Notes: generated by a model from the sequence alone, not told the origin. A DNA stretch of 64,000 nt from Clostridium_AW sp040797845 (GCA_040797845.1 JBFNFA010000009.1:62001-126000); one strand, 5' to 3'; shown: positions 18,121 through 26,837, numbered from the stretch's first letter. Program-made: numbers and translations.

Positions 18121-18229
18121 CATAAACATTATATAATGTACTACCCTTAATGACCAGTAAAAAATTTATTAAAATCTCCCCATTTACATTCAATATACTA
18201 GATATTATGTTATAATAGTAATGTTTATG
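18121..18229. promoter_or_regulatory. Divergent promoter region with mirrored 11-mers
   Basis: CATAAACATTA at 18121-18131 and its exact reverse complement TAATGTTTATG at 18219-18229 sit just downstream of (partly within) a TATAAT box on each strand: -10 for apbE at 18211-18216 (+), -10 for the TPR gene at 18133-18128 (-). Neither has a good -35. The symmetry suggests one regulator, or an alternative sigma factor, acting on both. Confidence 0.45.
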
Positions 18230-18266
18230 GTTCATATTACAACATATCGCATAAGGTGGGAAGCAA

Positions 18267-19304
18267 ATGAATAAAAAAATCGTTTTAGGAATAATACTGT
18301 CAAGTTTTTTATTATTGACCTCCTGTGGTCAAAAAGTAGCAAAGGAAGAACCTTATGTTACAAGAGAAAACTACCTATTAGGTACTATTGTGCAACTTAA
18401 GGTATATGGCGAAAATGCTGAAAAGGCAGCTAACAGAGCTATGGATGTAATATCAAATATAGATGACTTAATGTCGCCAAGCAAACCAAATAGCGAAGTT
18501 TCTCAAATAAATTCAAATTCGGGTAAAAACTATGTAAAGGTCAGTGATGATACTTTAAATGTAATAAAAAAGTCCCTATACTATTCATCCTTATCTGAGG
18601 GCGCATTTGATGTAACTGTAGGCCCTTTGGTTAATATTTGGGGTATAGGAACAGATCATGCCAGAGTTCCAGAGGAAAAGGAAATTAAAGAAAAATTGAG
18701 TTTAATTAATTATAAAGATATAGAAATAGATGAAAAAAATAAATCTGTTAAACTTAAGAGAGAAGGACAAGGAATAGATTTAGGCGCCATTGCTAAAGGT
18801 TATGCTGCAGACAAGGTTAAAGAGGTATTGATAGAAGAAGGAGTGGAAACTGCATTCATAAATTTAGGCGGAAATGTAGTAACTCTTGGTAAAAAAACTG
18901 ATGGATCAGACTGGAATATCGGAATTCAAGATCCGCTAGAGACCCGTGGTGGATACTTTGCTATAGTGAAAGCTTCTGATAAGTCTGTAGTTAGCTCTGG
19001 TAATTATGAAAGATTCTTTGAAAAAGATGGAGTAAGATATCATCATATATTAGACACTAAAACTGGTTATCCCTCAAATAATGAAATAATGGCTACTACT
19101 ATAATTTCTGAAAAATCTATAGACGGAGATGCCTTATCTACTTCCGTCTTCGTATTAGGATTAGATAAAGGTATGAAATTAATAGAAAGCTTAAAAGGCG
19201 TTGAGGCTGTTTTTGTAACAAAAGATAAGAAGGTTTATACCACTTCTGGATTAAAAGATTCAATAAAGATTACTAATAAGGAGTACGTTTATGAAGAAAG
19301 GTGA
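18267..19304 (+). CDS. apbE: FAD:protein FMN transferase (ApbE), lipoprotein
   Basis: 345 residues. The signal peptide ends in the lipobox LLTSCGQK (Cys20), placing the enzyme on the outer face of the membrane. ApbE transfers FMN from FAD to a threonine of target proteins. Family motifs: YLLGTIVQLKVYG, AFDVTVGPLVNIWG, GIDLGAIAKGYAADKV, AFINLGGNVVTLG, HHILDTKTGYPS and the C-terminal DALSTSVFVLG. ATG follows GGTGGG. It overlaps the next gene by 14 bases. Its natural targets, RnfD and RnfG, are encoded 3-6 kb away on the opposite strand. Confidence 0.95.
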   Translation: MNKKIVLGIILSSFLLLTSCGQKVAKEEPYVTRENYLLGTIVQLKVYGENAEKAANRAMDVISNIDDLMSPSKPNSEVSQINSNSGKNYVKVSDDTLNVIKKSLYYSSLSEGAFDVTVGPLVNIWGIGTDHARVPEEKEIKEKLSLINYKDIEIDEKNKSVKLKREGQGIDLGAIAKGYAADKVKEVLIEEGVETAFINLGGNVVTLGKKTDGSDWNIGIQDPLETRGGYFAIVKASDKSVVSSGNYERFFEKDGVRYHHILDTKTGYPSNNEIMATTIISEKSIDGDALSTSVFVLGLDKGMKLIESLKGVEAVFVTKDKKVYTTSGLKDSIKITNKEYVYEER

Positions 19305-19683
19305 TAAGTTAATTTTTTCAGTAATATTAATTATTACCGTAGTAGGATTTTTAGGAACTTATTTCTATAAAAATTTTACAAAGTCTAAAGATACAATGGC
19401 GGTAATTAAGCAAGATGGAAAAGTTATCAAAGAGATTGATTTTAAAACTTTAGATAAAGAAGAGGAATTTATTATATATTCAGCTGATAAGAAGCACTAT
19501 AATAAAATAGTTGCAACAAAAGATGGAGTATATATTTCTGAAGCAGATTGTCCTGATCAAGTTTGTGTTAAGACGGGAATTATTTCAGAAGTTGGAGATA
19601 CTGTAGTGTGTCTTCCTTTTAGGCTTATGATAGCCATTGAAGGCGAAAAGGCCAACAAGGAAATTGACGCTACTACTTATTAA
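19291..19683 (+). CDS. NusG domain II-containing membrane-anchored protein
   Basis: 130 residues. One N-terminal membrane span (about residues 8-26) is followed by an extracytoplasmic domain with VIKQDGKVIKEIDF and EADCPDQVCVKTGIIS, the conserved two-cysteine motif of the NusG-domain-II family. These small proteins are repeatedly found with ApbE, a Gx-transporter protein and Rnf or other flavinylated proteins; their function is not established. The start overlaps the end of apbE and has AAGGAG 7 bases upstream. Confidence 0.88.
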   Translation: MKKGDKLIFSVILIITVVGFLGTYFYKNFTKSKDTMAVIKQDGKVIKEIDFKTLDKEEEFIIYSADKKHYNKIVATKDGVYISEADCPDQVCVKTGIISEVGDTVVCLPFRLMIAIEGEKANKEIDATTY

Positions 19684-19706
19684 AATATTGCTTTATAGGT
19701 GATGTA

Positions 19707-20237
19707 ATGAAGAATATAAGAAAATTAGTATTTATTAGTTTACTAGTCAGTATCGCTTTAATAATATATATTATCGAAGCTCAACTACCAGTATTACTTC
19801 CTGGAGTGCCAGGGATAAAATTAGGACTAGCTAACTCCATATCTCTATTCGCTCTATTGACTCTCGGTGGTAAAGAAGCCATACTAATCATGTTTTTAAG
19901 GACACTATTAGGCTCTTTTTTAGGAGGAAGTATGTCATCCTTCTTTTATAGCCTATCTGGCGGACTATTAAGTAATATAATCATGATTATATTGTATAAT
20001 AAGTTTAAAGATAACTTAAGTATATGGAGCATAAGTGTAAGCGGAGCGGTATTTCATAACATAGGACAGCTATTAATAGCTTCCTTAATAGTTCAAGATT
20101 TCAGGATATATTTATACTTACCAGTTCTAATGATATCTGCCATAATTACAGGATACTTTATAGGAGTTGCTACAGAGTACTTATACAATCATGTTAAAAA
20201 AGTTCCTTTGATTAGTAAGCTTAAAGAATTAGATTAA
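19707..20237 (+). CDS. Gx transporter family membrane protein (HepS-like)
   Basis: 176 residues, about five or six hydrophobic segments, no catalytic motif. It matches the Gx-transporter (COG4769) family, often mislabelled heptaprenyl diphosphate synthase component I: PVLLPGVPGIKLGLANSISLFAL and FLRTLLGSFLGGS are the family signature. The fold resembles ECF substrate-binding components, so uptake of a quinone or flavin-linked precursor has been suggested; the substrate is unknown. It follows the NusG-II gene by 23 bases in the apbE operon and is closed by a bidirectional terminator. Confidence 0.87.
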   Translation: MKNIRKLVFISLLVSIALIIYIIEAQLPVLLPGVPGIKLGLANSISLFALLTLGGKEAILIMFLRTLLGSFLGGSMSSFFYSLSGGLLSNIIMIILYNKFKDNLSIWSISVSGAVFHNIGQLLIASLIVQDFRIYLYLPVLMISAIITGYFIGVATEYLYNHVKKVPLISKLKELD

Positions 20238-20240
20238 AAT

Positions 20241-20270
20241 AAAAAAGCGTGGTTCTTACCACGCTTTTTT
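20241..20270. terminator. Bidirectional terminator between the apbE operon and rnf operon
   Basis: Stem AGCGTGGT / ACCACGCT around a TCTT loop (20254-20257), with an A-run before and a T-run after, so it can stop both convergent operons. It lies 4 bases from each flanking stop. Confidence 0.92.
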
Positions 20271-20274
20271 ATTA

Positions 20275-21099
20275 TTAATTTTTAGCTGCTTCTTTAACTT
20301 CTATTTTTCCGTCTAAATTAACAATAGCCTTTGTTGGACATTTTGATATACAAATTCCACATTGTGTACATTTGTCATAATCAATTGTAGCTAAGTTGTT
20401 TACCATTGTTATAGCCTGTTCTGGACAGTTTCTTACACATAGTGTACATGAAATACATCCAACAGAACAAGAATTCTTAACAGCAACACCCTTTTCTCTT
20501 GAGTTACATGAAACACGTACTCTCTTTGATATTGGTGTTAACTCAATAACACTCTTTGGACAAACAGCTATACATTGAGCACATCCTGTACATGCTTCCT
20601 CATCTATTACAGCTATTCCATCTTCTATTGTTATTGCATCAAAAGGACACGCTGATACACATGTTCCTAATCCTAAACATCCATACGTACATTCCTTTGA
20701 ACCTTCTCCTGGTATATTAGCTGCATCAGTACAAGTCATAGCACCATAGTATTGATATTTTTCTTTTGCCTGACCGCATGTACCATTACATTTAACATAT
20801 GCTTTTTTAGGTTCTGATGTATCTGCTGTTACACCCATAATTTCAGCTATTTTTGCTGCACAACCTGCTCCACCAACTGGACATCCGTTAGCTGGGGCAC
20901 CTTCATTTACAACTGCATCTGCAAAGGCGTCACAACCAGCAAATCCACAACCACCACAGTTAGCTCCTGGTAGTACTTCTCTAACCTGAGGTATTCTTGG
21001 ATCAACTTCAACGGCAAATTTCTTTGAAGCATATCCTAATAATAGACCAAACACTATACCTAATCCGCCTAAACTTAATACTGGATATATTAATTCCAT
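20275..21099 (-). CDS. rnfB: Rnf complex subunit RnfB (multi-cluster ferredoxin-type)
   Basis: 274 residues. An N-terminal membrane helix (about 5-25) is followed by the four-cysteine domain with CGGCGFAGCDAFADAV (about 49-64) and GCPVGG, then several [4Fe-4S] ferredoxin motifs: CVSACPFDAI, CTGCAQCIAVCPKSV, CISCTLCVRNCPEQA and CTQCGICISKCPTKA. It takes electrons from reduced ferredoxin into the complex. The long, cluster-rich form is that of clostridia and acetogens. Last gene of rnfCDGEAB. Confidence 0.97.
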   Translation of the reverse strand: MELIYPVLSLGGLGIVFGLLLGYASKKFAVEVDPRIPQVREVLPGANCGGCGFAGCDAFADAVVNEGAPANGCPVGGAGCAAKIAEIMGVTADTSEPKKAYVKCNGTCGQAKEKYQYYGAMTCTDAANIPGEGSKECTYGCLGLGTCVSACPFDAITIEDGIAVIDEEACTGCAQCIAVCPKSVIELTPISKRVRVSCNSREKGVAVKNSCSVGCISCTLCVRNCPEQAITMVNNLATIDYDKCTQCGICISKCPTKAIVNLDGKIEVKEAAKN

Positions 21100-21114
21100 G
21101 CTGACACCTCCTAA

Positions 21115-21690
21115 CTAAATTAAGCCCTGGAAGCCTAAGAAAGCTATCGCCATTAATCCTGCAGTTACCAAGCTTAGTGGTAAGCCCTTTATCGCTTCTG
21201 GAATATATTCATTTGTTTCTAATTTTTCTCTAATTCCTGCTAAAAGTACTAGTGCTAGGGTAAATCCTAATGCTGCACCAGTTGCATTTACAACGGATTC
21301 AATTAATCCATATCCTTCATTACTATTAATAACTGCAACCCCTAGAACCGCACAGTTTGTTGTTATAAGTGGTAAGTAAATTCCAAGAGCTTTGTATAGA
21401 TCTGGACTCACCTTTTTAATAACCATTTCAACAAACTGAACTAGTGATGCAATAACTAATATAAATGCTAATGTTGATAAGTATTGTATATTTAATGGTA
21501 TTAATATAAAATTTTCAACCATCCAAGTCATTAATGAAGCAAGTGCCATAACGAAAGTAACCGCTGCTCCCATACCTGTTGCTGTTTCAACTTTTTTAGA
21601 AACCCCAAGGAATGGACATATTCCAAGGAATCTTGATAAAACGAAGTTATTAACTAATAGAGCACTTAAAAATATAGTGAAAATATTCAT
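21115..21690 (-). CDS. rnfA: Rnf complex membrane subunit RnfA
   Basis: 191 residues and six membrane helices. MNIFTIFLSALLVNNFVLSRFLGICPFLGVSKKVETATGMG is the family opening, with the conserved Cys in GICPFLG; TTNCAVLGVAV in the second half carries the matching Cys. RnfA and RnfE are inverted homologues that share a membrane-embedded Fe-S cluster. The gene lies 49 bases after rnfE and 15 before rnfB. Confidence 0.97.
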   Translation of the reverse strand: MNIFTIFLSALLVNNFVLSRFLGICPFLGVSKKVETATGMGAAVTFVMALASLMTWMVENFILIPLNIQYLSTLAFILVIASLVQFVEMVIKKVSPDLYKALGIYLPLITTNCAVLGVAVINSNEGYGLIESVVNATGAALGFTLALVLLAGIREKLETNEYIPEAIKGLPLSLVTAGLMAIAFLGFQGLI

Positions 21691-21739
21691 TTTTTCCTTT
21701 ATCCACCTTTCTTTTTTAAACTAAGGCATCTTCAAAAGA

Positions 21740-22345
21740 CTAGTTCGCTTTAGCTTTCTTTAATTTTCTAGCGTTTAAGATAGCCATTAAGATACCTAGT
21801 GTAAAGAAACCACCTGGTGCTAATATCATTATTAGTGCTGGCTGGTATGCTTCAGGCATAATCTGCATTCCGAAAACTTTACCTGCTCCTAGTATCTCTC
21901 TAATAATTCCTAATACTGTTAATGATAAAGTGAAACCTAATCCTTGACCTATAGCGTCAAATAGAGATGCAACCACATTGCTTTTATTTGCATAAGCTTC
22001 TGCTCTACCTAATATAATACAGTTAACAACTATAAGAGGAATAAATATACCTAAGGATTTATTTAAAGCTGGTAAGTAAGCCTTAAGCATAAATTCAAGC
22101 ACTGTAACTAGCGTTGCAATGATTGTTATATATGCTGGTATACGTATTTCATCTGGAATTACCTTTTTAAGTAATGATATTAGTACGTTTGAGCCAATCA
22201 ATACAACTGTTGCTGATAATCCCATACCAAATCCGTTTATAGCACTTGTTGTAACAGCCAATGTTGGACACATACCAAGTACTTGAACGAAAGTTGCGTT
22301 TTCTTTAATAATACCGTTATATAATCTTTCGCGAATTACTCCCAT
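21740..22345 (-). CDS. rnfE: Rnf complex membrane subunit RnfE
   Basis: 201 residues with six membrane helices, homologous to RnfA. Typical features are NGIIKENATFVQVLGMCPTLAVTTSAINGFGMG near the start and IVVNCIILGRAEAYA, each with the conserved cysteine that would ligate the intramembrane cluster. It starts 2 bases after rnfG and ends in a basic tail (LNARKLKKAKAN). Confidence 0.97.
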   Translation of the reverse strand: MGVIRERLYNGIIKENATFVQVLGMCPTLAVTTSAINGFGMGLSATVVLIGSNVLISLLKKVIPDEIRIPAYITIIATLVTVLEFMLKAYLPALNKSLGIFIPLIVVNCIILGRAEAYANKSNVVASLFDAIGQGLGFTLSLTVLGIIREILGAGKVFGMQIMPEAYQPALIMILAPGGFFTLGILMAILNARKLKKAKAN

Positions 22346-22347
22346 TA

Positions 22348-22929
22348 TTAATTGCCTCCCTTCAATTTAGAGTCATAAAACTTAATAGCTTCATTAACTC
22401 CGTTTGTAACAGCCTTTGAAGTTATCGTTGCACCTGTGATCGCAGAAATTTGATTATCTGCTGTTGCTGCACCTTTCACAACTTCTAATTCTGTCACTGG
22501 TTTGTCCTTATATTGATCTGAGAAGGATGGTTCTATCGCTTTAGCACCAAGACCTGGAGTCTCTGAATGGTTTAATACTTTTATACCTGTAACTTTACCT
22601 TCAGTAGATATTCCAACCATCATTTCTATAGCTCCAGCATATCCTTTTGGAGCAACTTTTAATGTATATCCTTTTAAATCTGCTCCATCTTTTCCTTCTG
22701 TAACTTCTAGAACTCCACCTTCACCTTTAATATCTTCTCTAATATTAAACTCTTTTCCTAAAGGTAATATTGCTGCATTAGCTTCATCTAAAGTTTTCTT
22801 TTGTTGAATATCAATAGGATCCTTTGTAACTCCGCTAACCCAACCTAAAAGTAGTCCACAGATTGCTGCTATGGTTAATAAAATTAATCCTAATCTAACA
22901 CTTAATTTTACTCCGGATTCCTTTTCCAT
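22348..22929 (-). CDS. rnfG: Rnf complex subunit RnfG with covalent FMN site
   Basis: 193 residues: one N-terminal membrane helix (about 12-32) and an extracytoplasmic FMN-binding domain. The flavinylation motif is ITGATITS, with Thr168 the expected FMN acceptor for ApbE. NHSETPGLGAKA is the conserved loop before it. It starts immediately after the rnfD stop. The apbE gene 3 kb away on the other strand supplies the modifying enzyme. Confidence 0.96.
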   Translation of the reverse strand: MEKESGVKLSVRLGLILLTIAAICGLLLGWVSGVTKDPIDIQQKKTLDEANAAILPLGKEFNIREDIKGEGGVLEVTEGKDGADLKGYTLKVAPKGYAGAIEMMVGISTEGKVTGIKVLNHSETPGLGAKAIEPSFSDQYKDKPVTELEVVKGAATADNQISAITGATITSKAVTNGVNEAIKFYDSKLKGGN

Positions 22930-23850
22930 CTATTTCACCTTCCCAAAAATTTTTGGAGCTGTCCATCTTTCAATTAGTGGAACGAATAAGTTCATTATTA
23001 AAATTGAATAAGATACTCCTTCTGGGTAACCACCAAATATACGGATAAGACCTGTTAAAAGTCCGCAACCAACTCCAAATATAATTCTTCCTATTGGTGT
23101 TATAGGTGATGTTGCATAGTCTGTAGCCATAAAGAAGGCTCCTAGCATTAAACCACCTGCAAATAATTCATATAGTGGATGACCAGCTCTTCCAGCTATG
23201 GCTGTTATTATAAATGTTGTTCCAATATAAGTAACTGGAATTCTCCAATCTATTACATGTTTAAATATTAAATATACTCCACCTATAAGTAAAGCTAATG
23301 CTGAAGTTTCTCCAATACATCCTCCAACATTTCCTAAAAATACATCCATTAAGCCTGGAGCTTGTGTTCCTGCTTTTAATGCTGCAAGCGGTGTAGCAGT
23401 TGTTACTCCATCTAATGTCCATGTAGTCATTGGTGTTGGCCATGATGCAAGTAAGAAAGCTCTTGCTATCAATGCTGGGTTAACTATATTTTGTCCTAGT
23501 CCACCAAAGAATTGTTTAGCTATAATAATTGCAAAAAATCCTCCTATAACTGGTATCCATAGTGGAACTGATGGTGGTAAGTTAAAAGCTAGAAGTAAAC
23601 CTGTTACAACAGCACTTAAATCACCAATAGTAACCTTTCTTTTTAATGCCTTTTGCCAAATGTATTCAGCTGCTACACAAGATAGAACTGAAGCTAAAAT
23701 TACCAACAATGCTTGTAATTTAAAGAAATAAACAGAAGCAAATGTTGCTGGTAGCAACGCTATTACAACATCTCTCATTATTGATTTTGTTGTATCATTA
23801 GCACGAATATGTGGAGATGATGAGACAGTATACTTAGTTGTTTGAGACAT
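22930..23850 (-). CDS. rnfD: Rnf complex membrane subunit RnfD with covalent FMN site
   Basis: 306 residues, polytopic. SSPHIRANDTTKSIMRDVVIAL is the family opening; QNIVNPALIARAFLL and the flavinylation motif DGVTTATPL (Thr153 as likely FMN acceptor) follow. The second half has YPEGVSYSILIMNLFVPLIER. Within Rnf it carries flavins in the membrane and is a candidate for the ion-moving subunit. ATG with GAGGTG upstream, 32 bases after rnfC. Confidence 0.97.
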   Translation of the reverse strand: MSQTTKYTVSSSPHIRANDTTKSIMRDVVIALLPATFASVYFFKLQALLVILASVLSCVAAEYIWQKALKRKVTIGDLSAVVTGLLLAFNLPPSVPLWIPVIGGFFAIIIAKQFFGGLGQNIVNPALIARAFLLASWPTPMTTWTLDGVTTATPLAALKAGTQAPGLMDVFLGNVGGCIGETSALALLIGGVYLIFKHVIDWRIPVTYIGTTFIITAIAGRAGHPLYELFAGGLMLGAFFMATDYATSPITPIGRIIFGVGCGLLTGLIRIFGGYPEGVSYSILIMNLFVPLIERWTAPKIFGKVK

Positions 23851-23882
23851 TTAAAATTCACCTCTTTAAAGTTAGTTTTTTA

Positions 23883-25187
23883 TTATCTTTTACACACTAC
23901 TTTTTTTCCAGAACGTATTCTTTGTAATAAATGACGTCTTGCTGGACATACAAATGAACAACATCCGCATTCAATACAATCTCTTCCGCTACATTTATCA
24001 AATGTATCGTAATCTCTAACTGCAGCGCATGTAGCAAGCTTTGTTGGCATTAATCCCATTGGGCATACTTGTAAGCACTTTCCACAGTTTATACAGTTAG
24101 ATTCTTCTTCAGCCTCAGCTACTTTTTTAGTTAAACAAAGTATTCCTGAAGTACCTTTAGTAGATGGAACGTCTAATGAGTACATAGCCATTCCCATCAT
24201 TGGTCCACCAGAAATAACCTTCATTGGTTCTTCAACAAATCCACCTGCTGCTTCAACTAATTCTCTTACTGATGTACCAATCTTGAATCTTAAGTTTTTA
24301 GGTTCTTTTATAGCATCACCAGTTACAGTAACAACTCTAGTAGTCAAAGGTTTACCGTTTACAACCGCATTATAGATTTCATATATAGTATCAACATTTT
24401 GAACTACACATCCTACATCTGCTGGAAGTTTTCCTGATGGAACTTCCTTTTTAGTGATTGCATAAATTAATTGTTTTTCAGCTCCTTGTGGATATTTAGT
24501 TTTAACTGCTTTAACTTCAATGTTTGAAATACCCTTTATAGCTTCTTTCATAGCTTGAATAGCATTTGGTTTATTATCTTCTATTCCGATATAACCCTTT
24601 GCTTCTGGAAATAATTTTAAAACTATTTTTAATCCTTCAATTATTTCTTGAGTCTTTTCAAGCATCATTCTATGGTCGCAAGTTAAATAAGGCTCACACT
24701 CAGCTGCATTAACAACTATAGCGTCAATTTTCTTTTCTGGCGGTGGAGCAAGTTTTACATGTGTTGGGAATGTAGCACCACCCATACCAACTATACCAGC
24801 CTCTTTAACAATATTTACAATTTCTTCTTTAGATAAGCTTGTCCAGTTTCTCTTTACACTTTCCACTTCTTCGTATTGTCCATCGTTTTCTATTATTACA
24901 GCCATCGACTTAATGCCATTAAATAATACAACTTCTGACACATTTTTAACAATACCAGAAACGCTTGAGTGTACATTTGCAGAGATAAATCCTTTTGCTT
25001 CTCCTATTTTTTGTCCTACCAATACTTTGTCACCTTTTTTAACTATAGGTTCAGCAGGTGCCCCTATATGCTGTGACATAGGAATAACTAGGTCTCCCTT
25101 TGGTAAATACTCTTCTATTGGTTTATTTTCAGTATAGTGTTTACCGTGAGGAGGATGTACTCCATTCTTAAATGTTAATAATTCCAT
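23883..25187 (-). CDS. rnfC: Rnf complex subunit RnfC (NADH/FMN site)
   Basis: 434 residues. GGVHPPHGKHYTENKPIEEYLP-like opening, the glycine-rich GIVGMGGATFPTHVKL for FMN/NADH (about residues 131-146), AAECEPYLTCDHRMM, and two [4Fe-4S] motifs near the C-terminus, CINCGKCLQVCP and CIECGCCSFVCP. It is the peripheral subunit exchanging electrons with NAD+. First gene of the operon; ATG with GGAGGG 5 bases upstream and a strong promoter about 80 bases before it. The order C-D-G-E-A-B is the clostridial one. Confidence 0.97.
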   Translation of the reverse strand: MELLTFKNGVHPPHGKHYTENKPIEEYLPKGDLVIPMSQHIGAPAEPIVKKGDKVLVGQKIGEAKGFISANVHSSVSGIVKNVSEVVLFNGIKSMAVIIENDGQYEEVESVKRNWTSLSKEEIVNIVKEAGIVGMGGATFPTHVKLAPPPEKKIDAIVVNAAECEPYLTCDHRMMLEKTQEIIEGLKIVLKLFPEAKGYIGIEDNKPNAIQAMKEAIKGISNIEVKAVKTKYPQGAEKQLIYAITKKEVPSGKLPADVGCVVQNVDTIYEIYNAVVNGKPLTTRVVTVTGDAIKEPKNLRFKIGTSVRELVEAAGGFVEEPMKVISGGPMMGMAMYSLDVPSTKGTSGILCLTKKVAEAEEESNCINCGKCLQVCPMGLMPTKLATCAAVRDYDTFDKCSGRDCIECGCCSFVCPARRHLLQRIRSGKKVVCKR

Positions 25188-25265
25188 AAAGACCCTCCAA
25201 TCTATTTATTTATCCAATAAATACTAATAAAATCATAGGTAGATTTAATAGTACGCCCATCATCA

Positions 25266-25294
25266 ATATTAAATTGTTATGACAAGCATGTCAA
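25266..25294 (-). promoter_or_regulatory. Sigma-A promoter of the rnf operon
   Basis: Minus strand: -35 TTGACA (25294-25289), 17-base spacer, -10 TAATAT (25271-25266). The leader to rnfC is about 70 bases. This is among the strongest promoters in the window, in keeping with high expression of an energy-conserving complex. Confidence 0.75.
25280..25293. promoter_or_regulatory. Palindrome over the rnf -35 box
   Basis: TGACAAGCATGTCA is a 5-bp inverted repeat (TGACA / TGTCA) with a 4-base centre that covers the -35 element. It does not match the TTGTnAA-N4 type half-sites of Rex. A repressor site is possible; the regulator is not known. Confidence 0.35.
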
Positions 25295-25504
25295 GAGTTT
25301 TTGAATATTTTTAAATAATATACTTTAACATATGAAATTATAATTTCAACCTATAATCGTTCTACAATTATCTATTAAATCCTTTATTTAACAACAAAAT
25401 CTATGATATTTATTTTTTATAAATAAGTGTTATATATTTAATTATATATATATATTATGATATAATACATAGGGAATATCTAGTAAAGAAGTGGAGTTTT
25501 AACT

Positions 25505-26278
25505 ATGGATTACAATAGAGTGCTTCATTTAGCTACCTATGCAGGTGAAGTAATGTTACAAAGCGGTGCGGAAATATATAGGGTTGAAGAAACTTTAACA
25601 AGAATATGTACTTCCTACGGAATACAAAGCGCCCAAAGCTTTGTTACTCCTACTGGAATTATAATGTCTATAACAGATAATAAAGATTACGTAATGACAA
25701 AGGTAGTAAGAATTAATAGGAGGACTGTAGATTTAGATAAAATAGCTAGAATTAATGACCTTTCTAGAAGGATAAGCAGTGAGAGACTAGATTTAGATTA
25801 TGTAGAAAGTGTACTAGAAGAAATTAAACGTAGTGTTAAATATAATGATAAAATACTCATCTTCTCATCTTCAATAGCTGCAGGATTTTTTACCTTGGTC
25901 TTCGGTGGAACATTGAGAGATTTTTTCGTGTCTTTATTTATTGGTTTTGTTATAGAATGTATACGTATAATTCTTAATAAAATTGGTACTAATAGCTTCT
26001 TTATAAATGCAATTGGTGGTGCTACTTCTTCACTTATAGCTCTAATTAGTACCACACTAGGTTTTGCTAATAATACTGACCAAATAGTAATTGGTTCTTT
26101 AATGTTACTCGTGCCTGGATTAGCGATAACAAATGCTATAAGAGATACTTTAGCAGGTGATTTATTAGCAGGTACATCTAGAGCTTCAGAAGCATTTTTA
26201 ATAGCCGTGGCTATTGCTGTTGGAAGTGGATTAATTTTTACTGTATGGATTAAATTCTTTGGGGGATCCTCTATATGA
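25505..26278 (+). CDS. Threonine/serine exporter, N-terminal half (ThrE family, DUF1212)
   Basis: 257 residues. The soluble N-terminal part (residues 1-115) contains LATYAGEVMLQSGAEIYRVEETL, the DUF1212 signature; about four or five membrane helices follow (TLVFGGTLRDFFVSLFIGFV, GGATSSLIALISTTLGFA, MLLVPGLAITNAIRDTLAGD). Related proteins export threonine and serine. In Firmicutes the exporter is split in two, and the other half begins in the last 4 bases of this gene (ATGA overlap). The ATG has a weak GTGGAG site 8 bases upstream. Confidence 0.9.
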   Translation: MDYNRVLHLATYAGEVMLQSGAEIYRVEETLTRICTSYGIQSAQSFVTPTGIIMSITDNKDYVMTKVVRINRRTVDLDKIARINDLSRRISSERLDLDYVESVLEEIKRSVKYNDKILIFSSSIAAGFFTLVFGGTLRDFFVSLFIGFVIECIRIILNKIGTNSFFINAIGGATSSLIALISTTLGFANNTDQIVIGSLMLLVPGLAITNAIRDTLAGDLLAGTSRASEAFLIAVAIAVGSGLIFTVWIKFFGGSSI

Positions 26279-26724
26279 TTTATAATGTTCTTTTGTTTTC
26301 ATTTTATTCTTTCATTGCCACTTTTGCATTTAGCGTAATATTTAATATTAAAGGTAGAAATTTATTTTTTGCCGCCGTAGGTGGAGGAATAAGCTGGTTT
26401 TTTTATCTTATTTCTCTTGAAAGCAATATGTCAAATACCTTATCCATTTTTAATGGCGCCTTACTTACCGCTATTTACTCTGAAATAACTGCAAGGGCTT
26501 TAAGGACACCAGTAACTACCTTTATTATATCTGGTATACTTCCCTTAGTCCCAGGTGGAGGAATGTATTACACCATGCTAGAGTTTACTAGAGGAGATGT
26601 AAATAAGGCCTTAGAAATGGGATTAAGCACTTTAACAACCGCCGGAGCCATAGCTATTGCATTAGTTCTCGTATCTTCAATAACAAAACTTATTACATAT
26701 AAAAAGCGAAGAATAAAAAAATAA
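26275..26724 (+). CDS. Threonine/serine exporter, C-terminal half (ThrE_2 family)
   Basis: 149 residues, four or five membrane helices. FAVIGGGISWFFYL-like early segment, AIYSEITARALRTPVTTFIISGILPLVPGGGMYYTM (about 63-98) is the family hallmark, matching PGLAI/PGGG motifs of the partner. A basic tail (KKRRIKK) points to the cytoplasm. It overlaps the preceding gene by 4 bases, so the two halves are made together. Confidence 0.9.
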   Translation: MIYNVLLFSFYSFIATFAFSVIFNIKGRNLFFAAVGGGISWFFYLISLESNMSNTLSIFNGALLTAIYSEITARALRTPVTTFIISGILPLVPGGGMYYTMLEFTRGDVNKALEMGLSTLTTAGAIAIALVLVSSITKLITYKKRRIKK

Positions 26725-26760
26725 TTAATTGAATTTTGCCACATTAATTCTATTTGTTTA

Positions 26761-26792
26761 ATTAAAAAGAGTTTGCTCCAATGCAAACTCTT
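26761..26792 (-). terminator. Terminator after csoR-type gene
   Basis: Arms AAGAGTTTGC (26767-26776) and GCAAACTCTT (26783-26792) with a 6-base loop. The T-run is on the minus-strand side, so it mainly ends the repressor transcript; it may also help end the exporter operon. Confidence 0.8.
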
Positions 26793-26837
26793 CATTAATA
26801 GTGTTAATTTTAAACTATCAATGTAAACTAAATAAGA

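Larger units (their letters stand above)
25188..25504. other. 317-base AT-rich divergent intergenic region (rnfC / thrE)
   Basis: It holds the rnf promoter with an overlapping palindrome (see separate entries). On the right-hand side a TATAAT at about 25459-25464 probably serves the thrE-like gene, but no clear -35 is present. I saw no riboswitch fold or small gene in the remainder, which is mostly A and T runs. Confidence 0.6.

Noticed and set aside
25266..25294. Rex (NADH) site at the rnf promoter
   Set aside because: The palindrome is TGACA-N4-TGTCA; it lacks the TTGTnAA / TTnACAA half-sites and spacing of Rex operators.
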